This document shows, in pieces, positions 1 through 8,975 of a DNA stretch of 32,620 bases. Both the position numbers and the translations under genes were made by a program. Source of the stretch: Blepharisma japonicum (taxonomy: Eukaryota; Ciliophora; Heterotrichea; Heterotrichida; Blepharismidae); NCBI GenBank assembly GCA_949751835.1, contig CATKHK010000173.1, positions 1-32,620 on the forward strand, given 5' to 3'. The notes beneath the pieces are model-generated. The model did not search any database. It saw nothing but the letters and a program-made list of their open reading frames with translations, and was not told where the DNA came from. Position 1 is the first letter of the stretch, and each line of letters begins with the position of its first letter.

Positions 1-408
1 ATGGGCAACAGTCCAGATAAAATTGAGAAAAAATTATACTTAAAAGGATTTAAAGGAAAATTTGAAGTAATTTTAAGAAAATTAATTAGAAAAATAACAC
101 ATGCTCCCAAATGATGTCCAATCCCTCCCTTACACATAGTTACTAAAATACCATCTTGTCAGCTAATCCTTCGAGAAATTAAATTAAATAGGATAAAAGA
201 AATCTGAAAGAATAGTATAAATAACAAATTAGATGAGAGAGATAAAGAACTACTGAAAAATCAACTTATAAAAAACTCTAAGCAACTAATTCAATCATTT
301 TCATTGGCTAGTTTGTGAAATAACGAACCAGATTGAACAATGATTAAAATTCAAGAAAGGACTCAATTTTGAGATGAAATAATTAAGATATTAGTTTTTC
401 AAAACTAA
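1..408 (+). CDS. Uncharacterised open frame at left edge (possibly 5'-partial)
   Basis: Frame 1 is open from base 1 to a TAA at 406-408 if TGA is read as Trp (first TGA at 112-114), giving 135 residues from an ATG at base 1. That ATG may be internal, because the window starts there. The product is basic and lysine/isoleucine rich, begins MGNSP and ends in a Trp-containing helix-like stretch (WDEIIKILVFQN). I recognise no family. The last codons and the 3' flank (about 381-490) recur degenerately at about 6768-6886, so this may itself be part of a decaying repeat family. The main support is the uninterrupted frame across several TGA codons in AT-rich DNA. Confidence 0.4.
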
Positions 409-1319
409 CTTTGATAAATGCTAAAAAATAAATACGATTTGAAAAATAGCAATCAACATAAAGCTGCTACAGCATAAAAACCTTCACCCTTAAATTAATA
501 AGGGTAAATGTTTTATTCTGTCTTTTAAGATAGTATGAATGTTTTTAGCTATTATTTCAAGTTGCATAAATTTTCCATTAACCTCTAGCAAGCGGCTATA
601 ATTGATATTCCATTTGCTCTTCAATCAATTTTTTATTAAAATTATTGCTGAAGTCTAAATGCTTGAATCAGCAATAAAGTGGCAGCCATTCTAGTGATGG
701 CTTAGGTGCCAAGATGAAACTTTACATTTTGGTAAACTGCAAAATTAACATCTTGCAATTACCCTTATAAAATGCACGCTGTATACCCAACTTAGAGAGT
801 AAGTTTTTGCTTTAAAGCCATTTTATAATATCAAAAAGGGATGGAAAAACCCTTGCTAATTTTTTCTTTCTTTACCCTTTACCACTGATTTGCCCTGATT
901 ATAGCTTAGAAATGCATTAAAAATATTAAATTAATCTTTTATTTAAATTATCACTCATTGAAATTCAAGTTTAAGAAGATCACGAGCTGTATTTAGACAG
1001 CTATAAAGCTAAGATAATAATAATAATAATAATAATAATAACTCATTGAAATTCAAAGAAAAGTATATTTATAGTTTTATCTGATTTCAAGACAATGCTC
1101 TTTAATTATAAGTATTAATACATGCGCTTAAACATTATATTTATCATTATGATCAATCGCGCGTATGAATTTAAGGAATTTCAAAAAAATTTAAAAAACG
1201 AAGCTTTTTTCTTGATGAAATTATGTGTAATGATTAAAATGTTCAGAATAATTGCTAGCATTGGTTCTTTTGATGAAATAACCCTTTTAATATTCATATT
1301 ATATACATAATTAATAATA
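409..1319. other. AT-rich stretch without convincing gene
   Basis: No credible coding frame on either strand with UGA=Trp. It holds the 3' part of repeat E, an AAT microsatellite, and from about 1100 the 5' part of repeat A. In that part an open stretch at about 1122-1310 looks like a decayed N-terminal extension of the repeat-A ORF, with stops in both copies. Two short copies of ACTCATTGAAATTCAA lie near 953 and 1041. Confidence 0.5.
1013..1041. repeat. AAT microsatellite
   Basis: About nine tandem copies of a TAA/AAT trinucleotide, seen directly. It lies between two short copies of an ACTCATTGAAATTCAA motif, just 5' of repeat A copy 1. Confidence 0.9.
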
Positions 1320-1850
1320 ATGAAATATCCAATTAAGGAGACCCCAAAACCAGTGTTAAAGTATAGAAATTTAGAATGAGATCTGTATGTTAAAGTTACT
1401 GCAGCATTACGAGATGGAGAATTTGATGAAGTAGAACGTTTAATGAAAAAGTACAACCAAAGCAATGTCCAGAGATTCATTGAGGGGAATATTGAATCAT
1501 TTTTTCCAACTGCCATGCTCGCACGTAATATTGAATCAATCAATTTTATCATCAAACATGTAAAAAAGGACTTGCTGATGAAAACTATTGAAAAAGACGA
1601 AAGAAAAAGATTGAGTCGATTTATAAATGTTATTTTTCCTATGACTGAAGAGCAAAATGTGCGCGAAATAAGGAGAGAAATATTGATTAAGCTAGCAGAA
1701 TTAGATGATGAACTAGGCAAATTTATATACAGCGTTGGCCATGAAATTTTCAATAATTAAATTTATATTTTAGGCAAGTGCTTTAATTATGGATTAATAA
1801 TGACTCTAAAAATAAATAATTGCCTTCTAATATTTATTGCAAAGAATTAT
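1100..1850 (+). repeat. Repeat A, copy 1
   Basis: Closely matches about 4890-5630 in direct orientation; most positions are identical by eye, with scattered substitutions and single-base indels. It contains the ORF at 1320-1760 and a decayed upstream coding-like part. The match continues past the ORF stop into a shared 3' flank (starting near GACTCTAAAAATAAATAATTG) and then ends. Copy 1 runs on into an inverted receptor-gene fragment, while copy 2 runs into unrelated sequence. Confidence 0.85.
1320..1760 (+). CDS. Repeat-A ORF, copy 1 (uncharacterised helical protein)
   Basis: Reading TGA (1377-1379) as Trp, the frame is open from ATG 1320 to TAA 1758-1760, giving 146 residues. The sequence is mostly amphipathic and helix-like, with an ankyrin-like cadence early on (AALRDGEFDEVERLMKKYN, then a stretch around TAMLARNIESINFII). 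I cannot assign a family. A second copy at 5101-5540 has a 1-nt deletion and is broken. In both copies the region upstream looks like a decayed N-terminal continuation, so even copy 1 may be a truncated remnant of a longer gene. A 190-codon frame on the opposite strand is a shadow. Confidence 0.45.
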
Positions 1851-1861
1851 AATTATCTGAA

Positions 1862-2202
1862 TAAGGCCTGCTGAAACAGAAATATATTCTAAAAATTCAA
1901 AATACTCCAGGGAGTAAACAGCGTCTATAAATACTGCGACGCCTGCGTTAGAAAAAGATGAAAGAACTTGATAAGGGCTTAGGCCTTCAACAAAAGAGTA
2001 ATCTATACTTCTAATTTGAAGTCGAGGCTGAATAAGAGTTGTAAAGTATTTTCAATTTCAAGCTGGAGGCCAACAATATTTGAAATAAGTACCGAGAGAA
2101 AGCTTAAGTCAGTGTTGGACGAGCAGACTAACCAAATAGGCAGGACTAGGTCTACTGCAAACTTATAAGTGCTAAAAAATTGAACCAGCATTTTCTTTAG
2201 AC
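1862..2202 (-). pseudogene. Inverted fragment of the receptor gene 5' end
   Basis: Its reverse complement matches about 9909-10250, the 5' flank and first ~110 codons of the large receptor gene. The open part on the minus strand begins MLVQFF..., shares SSNTD, then SNIVGLQLEI and NTLQL with the parent, but carries substitutions and later breaks. It is a truncated duplicate about 7.7 kb from its parent and in opposite orientation, placed exactly between repeats A and C of copy 1. Copy 2 of the repeat complex does not have it. It cannot encode a working receptor. Confidence 0.85.
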
Positions 2203-2365
2203 AAAAATGCATGCTTGCACATGCTTGTACTGTAGTTGCATACTTTAAGCAGTTAGAAACTTATGAAAGAACTGGAATTTGTAGATACTGGCTTATTAAT
2301 GTTAAGACTTTTATTTAGTTTTTAACATATATTTCATCATATATTAAGGTTTTAATAATTAAATA
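2203..2365 (+). repeat. Repeat C, copy 1
   Basis: About 160 bp starting AAAAATGCATGCTTGCACATG and ending near an ATATTAAGG motif. It is nearly identical to about 5987-6140 in direct orientation. No coding potential seen. Confidence 0.85.
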
Positions 2366-2439
2366 TGGGAGTTCGAATTTTCTTTAAAAGTTGAAATTAC
2401 TATACTAAATAAAGGTTAAATTGGAATTATATCCTATAA

Positions 2440-3160
2440 TTTTGGAATCTAAATGCTTAATTAAAGTCAGCAGACTAAAACACCAAAAATTAATTTCCAA
2501 TATTAGCTATATTAATGTTGACTCCTATTTCTCCTGAACCTATTTCTAAAAAATCGATCAATTTAATTTAATTAACCGAGTTGAAAGGCGAAATATAAGT
2601 TAAATTGATAAAGATTATATTTAATAAGATAGCAGCTGAAATCGTAAAACTAATTGCATTAACTAATATTAGCCACTTTATTGGAAAATCAAAATGCATA
2701 TCAAGAATCAAATTAAAAAGGGTGATTATTGTATATTTATCTTGCCTAAGAATCTACAAGAAATAAGAAGGGATTTGAATATGCTTTTGCAATTAGACCT
2801 TAAAAGAATCTAAAAAATTGACATGTTAAGAGACTAAGGCTATAGCAGCTATTGCGATTTATTGTGAATTGTAGATGAAATAATTTTTGTAATAGAAAAT
2901 GTAAATAGCTTATTTTACACTGATCATTAGCTAAGATAAGCATTATAAAGTTATTTTAAACTCACATTTTGTTATGTTTCCATCTATAAAAAAGTTAATT
3001 ATTCTTTAAAATATAAATTAATTTGCAATAAAAATATAGTTTGAAGACAAATATGCGTGGGTATTAAAAAAATATAGCTAGTTTTTTTTTATAGCTGTTC
3101 TTTAAGTTCTTCAAAGTCCATTTATACAAATAAAAAAATGTTTTAAACCATATAAAAATT
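2440..3160 (+). repeat. Repeat D, copy 1
   Basis: Direct repeat of about 4035-4760, with many substitutions and small indels; shared landmarks include CCTATTTCTAAAAAATC, a TTGTATATTTATCTTG block and AATCTACAAGAAATAAGAAG. Fragments of coding-like sequence (such as APISKKSINLNNW in copy 2) are interrupted by TAA/TAG, suggesting an old duplicated gene now decayed. The two D copies flank the J-domain gene. Confidence 0.75.
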
Positions 3161-3302
3161 AATCTCAAATAAAATCAATCCAAATGCAATTACAAACTAA
3201 TTTGGGATTCTTAAAATTAAGTACATTTTATAATAAACATACTTATTATTGACCATCATTTTATATGAAAAAGAAAAGGATTGATATTAGCTTAAATAGT
3301 CA

Positions 3303-3926
3303 TTAATTCCACATGCCATGGGCTTTTCTGTATGAGACTATGACGATATAACTGACTCCGACGTTGGTAAATTTTTGGTGTGCATCTTCTTCGCGGCCAT
3401 GATTTTTATCAGGATGGTACTTAAAAAGCAAGCGCTTCCTTTGGGCTTCAACCTCAGCATTGTTTGATTTCTCTTTCAGCTCAAATACTTTCAATGCATC
3501 TATATAAGCCCCATATTTGTATTCCTGGGTATCCTCCTCTCTTATAGATAGCTCAGTTGACTTGGATTGTATATATCTTCCAGCTGCATAGCCTGCACAT
3601 CCCCCAACAGCAGCCCCTACAACAGTTCCTATACCAGGAAAAATTAAGGTGCCAATTATTGATCCAATACCCATTCCTGAGAGAGTACACACCCTTGTAC
3701 TTTTCCTCCCTATTCTTCTTAGGCATTCTCTTCCAGTAATATTCCCGCATATCCATCTTGCCATATCTTCTACACACTCCAATAGGTCCATGATAAAATT
3801 ATTGCCCGTTGGATCTTTAAGGCAAAGATCACTGCTAGATTTAATATTAGCTATTTTTCATGTATCAGCAATCATATCTCCACTGAATTCCAGCTTTCTA
3901 ATTTTAGAATTTGGGCTACTTCCCAT
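3303..3926 (-). CDS. Glycine-zipper membrane protein with C-terminal J domain
   Basis: 207 residues, using ATG at 3924-3926 (product begins MGSSPNSK) and one TGA-Trp at 3858-3860 (residue 23). A shorter form could start at ATG 3789-3791. Residues ~83-117 are a hydrophobic, glycine-rich zipper (GxxxG repeats such as GIGTVVGAAVGGCAGYAAG) expected to insert in or associate with a membrane. Residues ~138-190 resemble J-domain helices I-III with an intact HPD (171-173), so an Hsp70 co-chaperone role at a membrane is plausible. The C-terminus is short and lacks a clear helix IV. The N-terminal MGSS could be a myristoylation site, though Asn at position 6 is a poor match. It is the only clearly intact gene between the repeat copies. 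Confidence 0.75.
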
Positions 3927-4034
3927 GATATATATTATAATAGGCCTTATTAAAACAAACCATCTATAAAAAATGAAGGAAATTTTAAATTTATTTAAAA
4001 GATTTTTTGAGAGTATTTGCGATAATTTTAAGAT

Positions 4035-4760
4035 ATAAATTCTTAAAGCCAGCAGAATAAGACCAAAATTAATTTCGATATTAGCTATATATAATGGCAC
4101 CTGCACCTATTTCTAAAAAATCAATCAATTTAAATAACTGAATTGAAAAGCTAAATATGAGCTAAATTGATAAAGATATATTTTAGAAGAAATCAGTTTA
4201 AATAAGAGCTAATTGCATTAGCTAATATTGGCAACCTTATTGAAAAATTAAAGAGCCTATCAGAATCAAATTAAAAAGGGTGAATTATTGTATATTTATC
4301 TTGTCTAAGAATCTACAAGAAATAAGAAGGGTTTGAATCTGCTTTTGCAATTAGATCTTATAAGAATCAAAAAGCTAGCAATTATGCATGATACTAAGAA
4401 ATCGAAGCTATAAAAGCTATTGCGATTTATTATTAAATTGTAGATAGAATAGTTTTTATATTAGAAAATAAAAATAGCTCATTCTATACTGATTATTAGC
4501 TAAGATAATTATTTTTATCTATTTTAAACTTACCTTTACTTATGTCTACATCTATAAAAAAGCTAATTATTCTTTAAAATATATTGAATTAATTTTCAAT
4601 AAAAATATAGTTTCGAGACAAATCTGAGAGAGTATGAAAAAAATATAAAGTAGTTTTTGCAGCTGTTCTTTAAGCCGCCAAAGTGGCAAACATTCATTTT
4701 TTATATAAAAAGCACAAATAAAAAAAAATTGCTTTAAACCATAACGCAAAATTCTCAGGT
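4035..4760 (+). repeat. Repeat D, copy 2
   Basis: Second direct copy of 2440-3160. A short frame from ATG 4095 (MAPAPISKKS...) is soon interrupted by TAG/TAA, so no gene is called. It is followed by repeat A copy 2, giving the order D-A-C here, whereas the first set reads A-C-D. Confidence 0.75.
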
Positions 4761-4889
4761 CAAACTTAGTCATTTCAAATGAAAAGATGTCTATAGAAAT
4801 ATATAATAATAGGTAATAAAATGCGTGCCCAAATCTATTTATTAAGATTTTACTAGTGAAAAATGCAATTTCAAAACAATCGTTCTTTA

Positions 4890-5630
4890 CATTATAAGTA
4901 TTAATGCATGCGCTAAATATTTATTATTATGATCAATAACGCGTATGAATTTAAGGAATTTCAAAAAAATTTAGAAAGACGAAGCTTTTTACTTGATGAA
5001 ATTATGTATAATGATTAAAATGTTCTGAATAATTGCGAGCATTGATTCTTTTGATAGAATAACCCTTTTAATAGTTATATTGAATAAATAATTAATAATC
5101 ATGAAATATCCAATCAAGCAGACCCCAAAACCAGTGTTGAAGTATAGAAATTTAGAATGAGATCTCCATGTTAAAGTTACTGGAGCATTATGAAACGGAA
5201 AATTTGATGAAGTAGAATGTTTAATGAAAAAGTACAACCAAAGGAATGTCCAGAGATTCATTGAGAGGAATATTGAATCATTTTGCCAATTGCCATGCTT
5301 GCACATCATACTGAATCAATCAATTTTATCATCAGACATGTAAAAAAGGACTTGCTGATGAAAACTATTGAAAAAGACGAAAGAAAAGAATTGAGTCAAT
5401 TTATAAATGTTATTTTTCCTATGACTGAAGAACAAAATGTGCGCGAAATAAGAAGAGAAATATTGATTAAGCTTGCAGAGTTTGATGATGAACTAGGCAA
5501 ATTTATATACAGCGTTGGCCATGCTATTTTCAATAATTAAATTTATAATTTTAGGTAAGTGCTTTTAATTATGAATCAATAATGACTCTAAAAATGAATA
5601 ATTGGCTTCTAATATTTACTGCTAAGTGTT
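4890..5630 (+). repeat. Repeat A, copy 2
   Basis: Direct copy of 1100-1850; it contains the frameshifted ORF at 5101-5540. The upstream coding-like part reads better here (AYEFKEFQKNLERRSFLLDE) but hits a TAA soon after. Confidence 0.85.
5101..5540 (+). pseudogene. Repeat-A ORF, copy 2 (frameshifted)
   Basis: Starts with the same MKYPIK as copy 1 and keeps the TGA-Trp (5158-5160). A one-base deletion near 5284 (a shortened T run compared with copy 1) shifts the frame. The remainder is open in the new frame from 5283 to the TAA at 5538-5540. This is a recent-looking pseudogene, or a sequencing error in a homopolymer. Confidence 0.7.
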
Positions 5631-5760
5631 TAAGTCCTCTTCTTTCCAAAACCTCCAAATCATTTTTTATTTTATTGCAGAAGTCACTAAGCTGTTCGTT
5701 TAGTGAAAGTGATGCTAAGCTACAAGTAGAATTACCAATTATCTCCAAAGCTCCCTGCAT
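5569..5760 (-). CDS. Short uncharacterised ORF
   Basis: 63 codons, leucine/serine rich and helix-like (SLNEQLSDFCNKIKNDLEVL). Its 3' end overlaps the shared 3' flank of repeat A, while the 5' two-thirds is unique to copy 2. No family recognised. It may be a gene fragment or a chance frame. Confidence 0.25.
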   Translation of the reverse strand: MQGALEIIGNSTCSLASLSLNEQLSDFCNKIKNDLEVLERRGLKHLAVNIRSQLFIFRVIIDS

Positions 5761-5986
5761 TTAAAATGAGTTTTTAGGAAATTTGAAAAAAAAGCACCAG
5801 AGTAGGATGATTCAGCATAATAGAAATTAAAGCAAGACTTCTAAAGGACAGTATATGGTATCCAAGGATAGAATTGAGGGAAAATGCATATAGCCTAATA
5901 TGAGTATGAACTGGGCTCGTACACATGGAGTGACTCAGAAATTATCATACAAACTTTTCTGTGTGTCTATACAGCTCATGCCAAAC

Positions 5987-6140
5987 AAAAATGCATGCGT
6001 GCACATGCTTGCACTATAATTGCATACTTTAAGCAGTAAGAAACTTATGAAGGAACTGGAATTTGCAGATACTGGCTTATTAATTTTAAGACTTTTATTT
6101 AGTTTTTAACATATATTTCATTATATATTAAGGTGTTAAT
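5987..6140 (+). repeat. Repeat C, copy 2
   Basis: Near-identical direct copy of 2203-2365, starting AAAAATGCATGCGTGCACATG. Sequence on both sides differs from copy 1. Confidence 0.85.
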
Positions 6141-6259
6141 AATTAATTTGGTGTTAGAAAATTTAAAAATGTCTGCCAGAGATCTTTGAATTATTAATGT
6201 TGTGCTCTTTCCGAGAAAAATGATTAATAGATCAATATTATTTCTAATTAATTTTTAAA

Positions 6260-6550
6260 TATTAAGACATTCTATTGATATAAACTTTATATTTTGAAGT
6301 TTGAAGAAGCACGATGCTGATAAATGTGCTTTTTCCGCAGAGATTAAAACATTCTATTGATTGAAAATTTATCTTTTTGAAGTTTAAATAAATATGTCTT
6401 ACTTAGACAGCGGGAAAATATATTTAGTACTTTTTAATGCATGTGCAATTTCCGTTAATCATTATTTATAAATTATTATCACCTCTATTTAATTCCTAAA
6501 TATTAAGACATTCTATAGATAGAAACTTTATATTTTGAAGTTTAAAGAAA
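6260..6550 (+). repeat. Three dispersed copies of a ~45-bp motif
   Basis: Copies at about 6261-6308, 6341-6390 and 6500-6550 share ATTAAGACATTCTATTGAT followed by a T-rich stretch ending TTTTGAAGTTTAAAGAA. The spacing is irregular (about 80 and 160 bp). No coding role seen. Confidence 0.75.
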
Positions 6551-6767
6551 TATGGCTTCTTAGAGGAAAAGTGTTTAGCACAATGCAAGAAAAATAGCAT
6601 TGCTCTGAGCACGATTTTATATAGAGCAATAATTAGGGATTTTCGATGTAAAGAGTTTACCGGAATTTCTTGAAGTGTTTTCGATAGCAGATTTTGCTGA
6701 TAAATTATAGATATTGAAGTCTGTTATACTTCTTGTGTAAAAATATGTTCATAGTATTCAAGGGAAT

Positions 6768-6886
6768 AATTAAGTATATGAGTTTTCAAAACTATCTTTG
6801 TTGAATGTGAAAATAAAATACGATTTTGAAAAATGGCTTAAGCAAACATAATGCTACTCAAAAGACAGCATAAAAACCCATCACCC
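6768..6886 (+). repeat. Repeat E, copy 2 (matches 381-490)
   Basis: Degenerate direct copy of the last codons and 3' flank of the first open frame. Shared landmarks are AATTAAG, TTTTCAAAACTA, ATACGATTTTGAAAAAT and CAGCATAAAAACC. It lies next to the dynein-like fragment. Confidence 0.7.
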
Positions 6887-6930
6887 ACAAAATAATTAAA
6901 ATAAAATTAACAGTTTTGTATTTTATTTCA

Positions 6931-7086
6931 GAAAAAATTGTTTCCAAATTTTCATCAAAATATCTTAGTGAATGAATCTACACTATAACAAACTATGCTC
7001 AAGTATCAAGAGAAGTGGAGCCTAAACAAAAAAGATTAGAAGAATTCAATAAAACACTCACAATAATCCATCACAAATTTATCTAA
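6931..7086 (+). pseudogene. Dynein heavy chain fragment (start of stalk coiled coil)
   Basis: About 51 codons in frame, with TGA at 6973-6975 read as Trp, give SEWIYTITNYAQVSREVEPK followed by QKRLEE. This resembles the segment before the dynein heavy-chain stalk (typically LxxWVxxIxxYxxVxxxVxPKRxxL). It stops at TAA 7084-7086; downstream sequence in other frames has further weak coiled-coil-like residues. The full gene would be about 4000 codons, so this is only a relic. Confidence 0.55.
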
Positions 7087-7820
7087 ATCTTAGGATAGAT
7101 TTAGAGTATAATAAGAAAAGTTGCAGGGCTGAAAGTCAATTAAATGAATACTAGATAAACAAATTAGTCTTGATAATCAAATTCAAACAACGAATATATA
7201 TCTAGGTCTTCCTATCCTACTTTTAAATCTATCAAACTTATTCGTTGCAAAGTCTATTAAGATATAACCCTATTATGTTTTCCATTTTAAAATAGATTTA
7301 CCAATAGGTGGATTTCATAATTCGTCTACCTAAAATGAGTAGACAATCATAGAAATTCTCCCATCAAAATAATTAACAAATCTTTGGCTTATGTGGATCA
7401 TTCCAAATTAATTTGCTATTTTCATGGATACTTTTATTTTCGAGTTTCATTAATTATAGCTGATTGTGCCCTTTTTTGCTATAATTCAAATGATTAGGTG
7501 CAAAGCTGTAAATGTCGAGATACTGGCAAGTAAGATGACATAGGCTAATAGTATGCGACATAGAAAGTCTTTTAGAATTTGAATTCAGTTCATACTCCAT
7601 TTCTTTATCATCTTCTTTAGGAATTTCATTAAATAAATTATTTACTTCTTATGAAAATTTTCCTAGAATTTTTATTTCTTTTATTAGCTGACACAAAGGA
7701 TTTATAATTCATAATAATTAAATTTAATAATTGGGAGGTTTTTTAATCAAAATTTAAATAGATATAATTAGAAATTATGACAAGATATTAAAAGTCTCTA
7801 CTTCTAAGTTGGTGTTCTAT
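7087..7820. other. No intact gene; decayed coding-like sequence on the minus strand
   Basis: On the minus strand around 7390-7690 one frame reads as plausible protein (NEIPKEDDKEMEYELNSNSK, later KLIWNDPHKPKIC) but is cut by several TAA codons. Further minus-strand coding-like pieces lie at about 7190-7290. I could not identify the parent gene. Confidence 0.35.
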
Positions 7821-8185
7821 ATGTCTTCGAAAACGACTTTTGCTAAGGCGACTTGAGTGGCTTCTACTTCTATCAACTATAAGTCCATAGTAATTATAAA
7901 ATTTCTATGAACTGAAGTTATTGCCTCTTATATTTATTATTCATAAGTTCAATCTTGCGTATAGATCTTTATCAATGCCAAATTGGATTAATGCATCGAG
8001 CAATACAGTGTCCCAAAAAAGAAAGGATTCATATGGTTTTATTGCTTGACATGCCTGAGGAGGATAGAGGCCAAACGCGACCCATAAAAAATCCTGGCCC
8101 TTTTGGTTGGTTTTCAGGAATGCTAACTAGACAATTTGACTGCTGACATCATAATTGGGGGTTAAAAGGGTTAGCTTCGGTCTAA
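7821..8185 (+). pseudogene. Possible two-part gene remnant, unknown
   Basis: A frame from ATG 7821 (MSSKTTFAKATW..., TGA read as Trp) ends at TAA 7944-7946. A second frame, with ATG at 7991, runs to TAA 8183-8185 with TGA-Trp at 8144-8146 and contains NPGPFGWFSGMLTRQFDC. The GC content is higher than the flanks. No standard 15-nt intron joins the two parts, so I treat this as a remnant or a wrongly delimited small gene. No family recognised. Confidence 0.25.
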
Positions 8186-8270
8186 GTAAATACTAACTCA
8201 TTAAAATTCATATAAATTAAAATATATCATTATTTTATTACAATTTGTATACATATCCTTAATTTTTACA

Positions 8271-8957
8271 TTAAAAGCTATCATCACTAGATTTCTTTAC
8301 AAGTGGGGTTTGATTCCTTATCGGCGCAAAAAACTTACTATTCGTTCTTGTAAAAATTCCTGGCAAATCATAAGTTCCTGGTCCAGGATTTTCATCTCTT
8401 GACTGTATCTTCCCTCTATCTCCAAACCCGAATCCAATTTTTGAAAAATTTGATCTTTCTATCACTTTAAAACTTGGATTATAAGTCCCAGGTGGAGGAA
8501 CTAAATATTTTTCTTTCAATTGAATTCTTGGCCTAAATGTAAATTTTGGGCTGTTTTCTCCAATTGGAAGTGTCACATTATAGGTTCCAGGTCCTGGCAC
8601 AAATTTTGTCTTTATCGGAGTTCTTTCAGCAACAGTCCCAGCGCTGAAATTAACCGTCCTTGAATTCATTGTAAACGAACTTGGAGGATTATATGCTGTT
8701 GGAGGCGGAGAATCCCTTCCTTTTTCGTTTTTAGGCTCCCATCTTCTACCAAAACCGAACGAAGTTGATCGTTTTGACAAAGATGTAGGTGGAACAATAT
8801 AATCAGGAGTCGTCGCATTTTTTCTGTGCATAAATCGGTCAGCTTTACTAAAACTTCAATGATAAGAATCTTTGCCAAGGGTCGTACTGAGTACTTCAGC
8901 GCTTTGGGAGGAATTTCGGATTGGCGAGTGGAACTTTGGTTTTAAGTTTTGCTTCAT
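8271..8957 (-). CDS. STPGR/SHIPPO repeat protein (ODF3-like, axonemal)
   Basis: 228 residues, using ATG at 8955-8957 and TGA-Trp at 8856-8858; starting at the inner ATG (8829-8831) would drop 42 residues. It contains at least four proline-glycine-rich turns: PPPTAYNP, PGPGTYN, PPPGTYNP and PGPGTYDLPG. These are the hallmark of sperm-tail PG-rich repeats. Members such as ODF3/CIMAP and other microtubule inner proteins line ciliary doublet microtubules, so a structural axonemal role is likely. It diverges from the SAM hydrolase with only 18 bp between start codons. Confidence 0.85.
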
Positions 8958-8975
8958 ATTTAACAAATAAAAAGG
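8958..8975. promoter_or_regulatory. 18-bp divergent intergenic region
   Basis: The ATG codons of the minus-strand STPGR gene and the plus-strand SAM-hydrolase gene are separated by only 18 AT-rich bases. Any promoter must be shared or lie inside the coding regions. Both starts are supported by conserved or compositionally good N-termini read through a TGA-Trp. Confidence 0.6.

Noticed and set aside
1181-1753. 190-codon open frame on the minus strand
   Set aside because: It is antisense to the repeat-A ORF and has low-complexity Ser/Phe/Ile composition; the plus frame has better protein character and the same stop in both copies.
4989-5309. 106-codon minus-strand open frame in repeat A copy 2
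   Set aside because: Same shadow as in copy 1.
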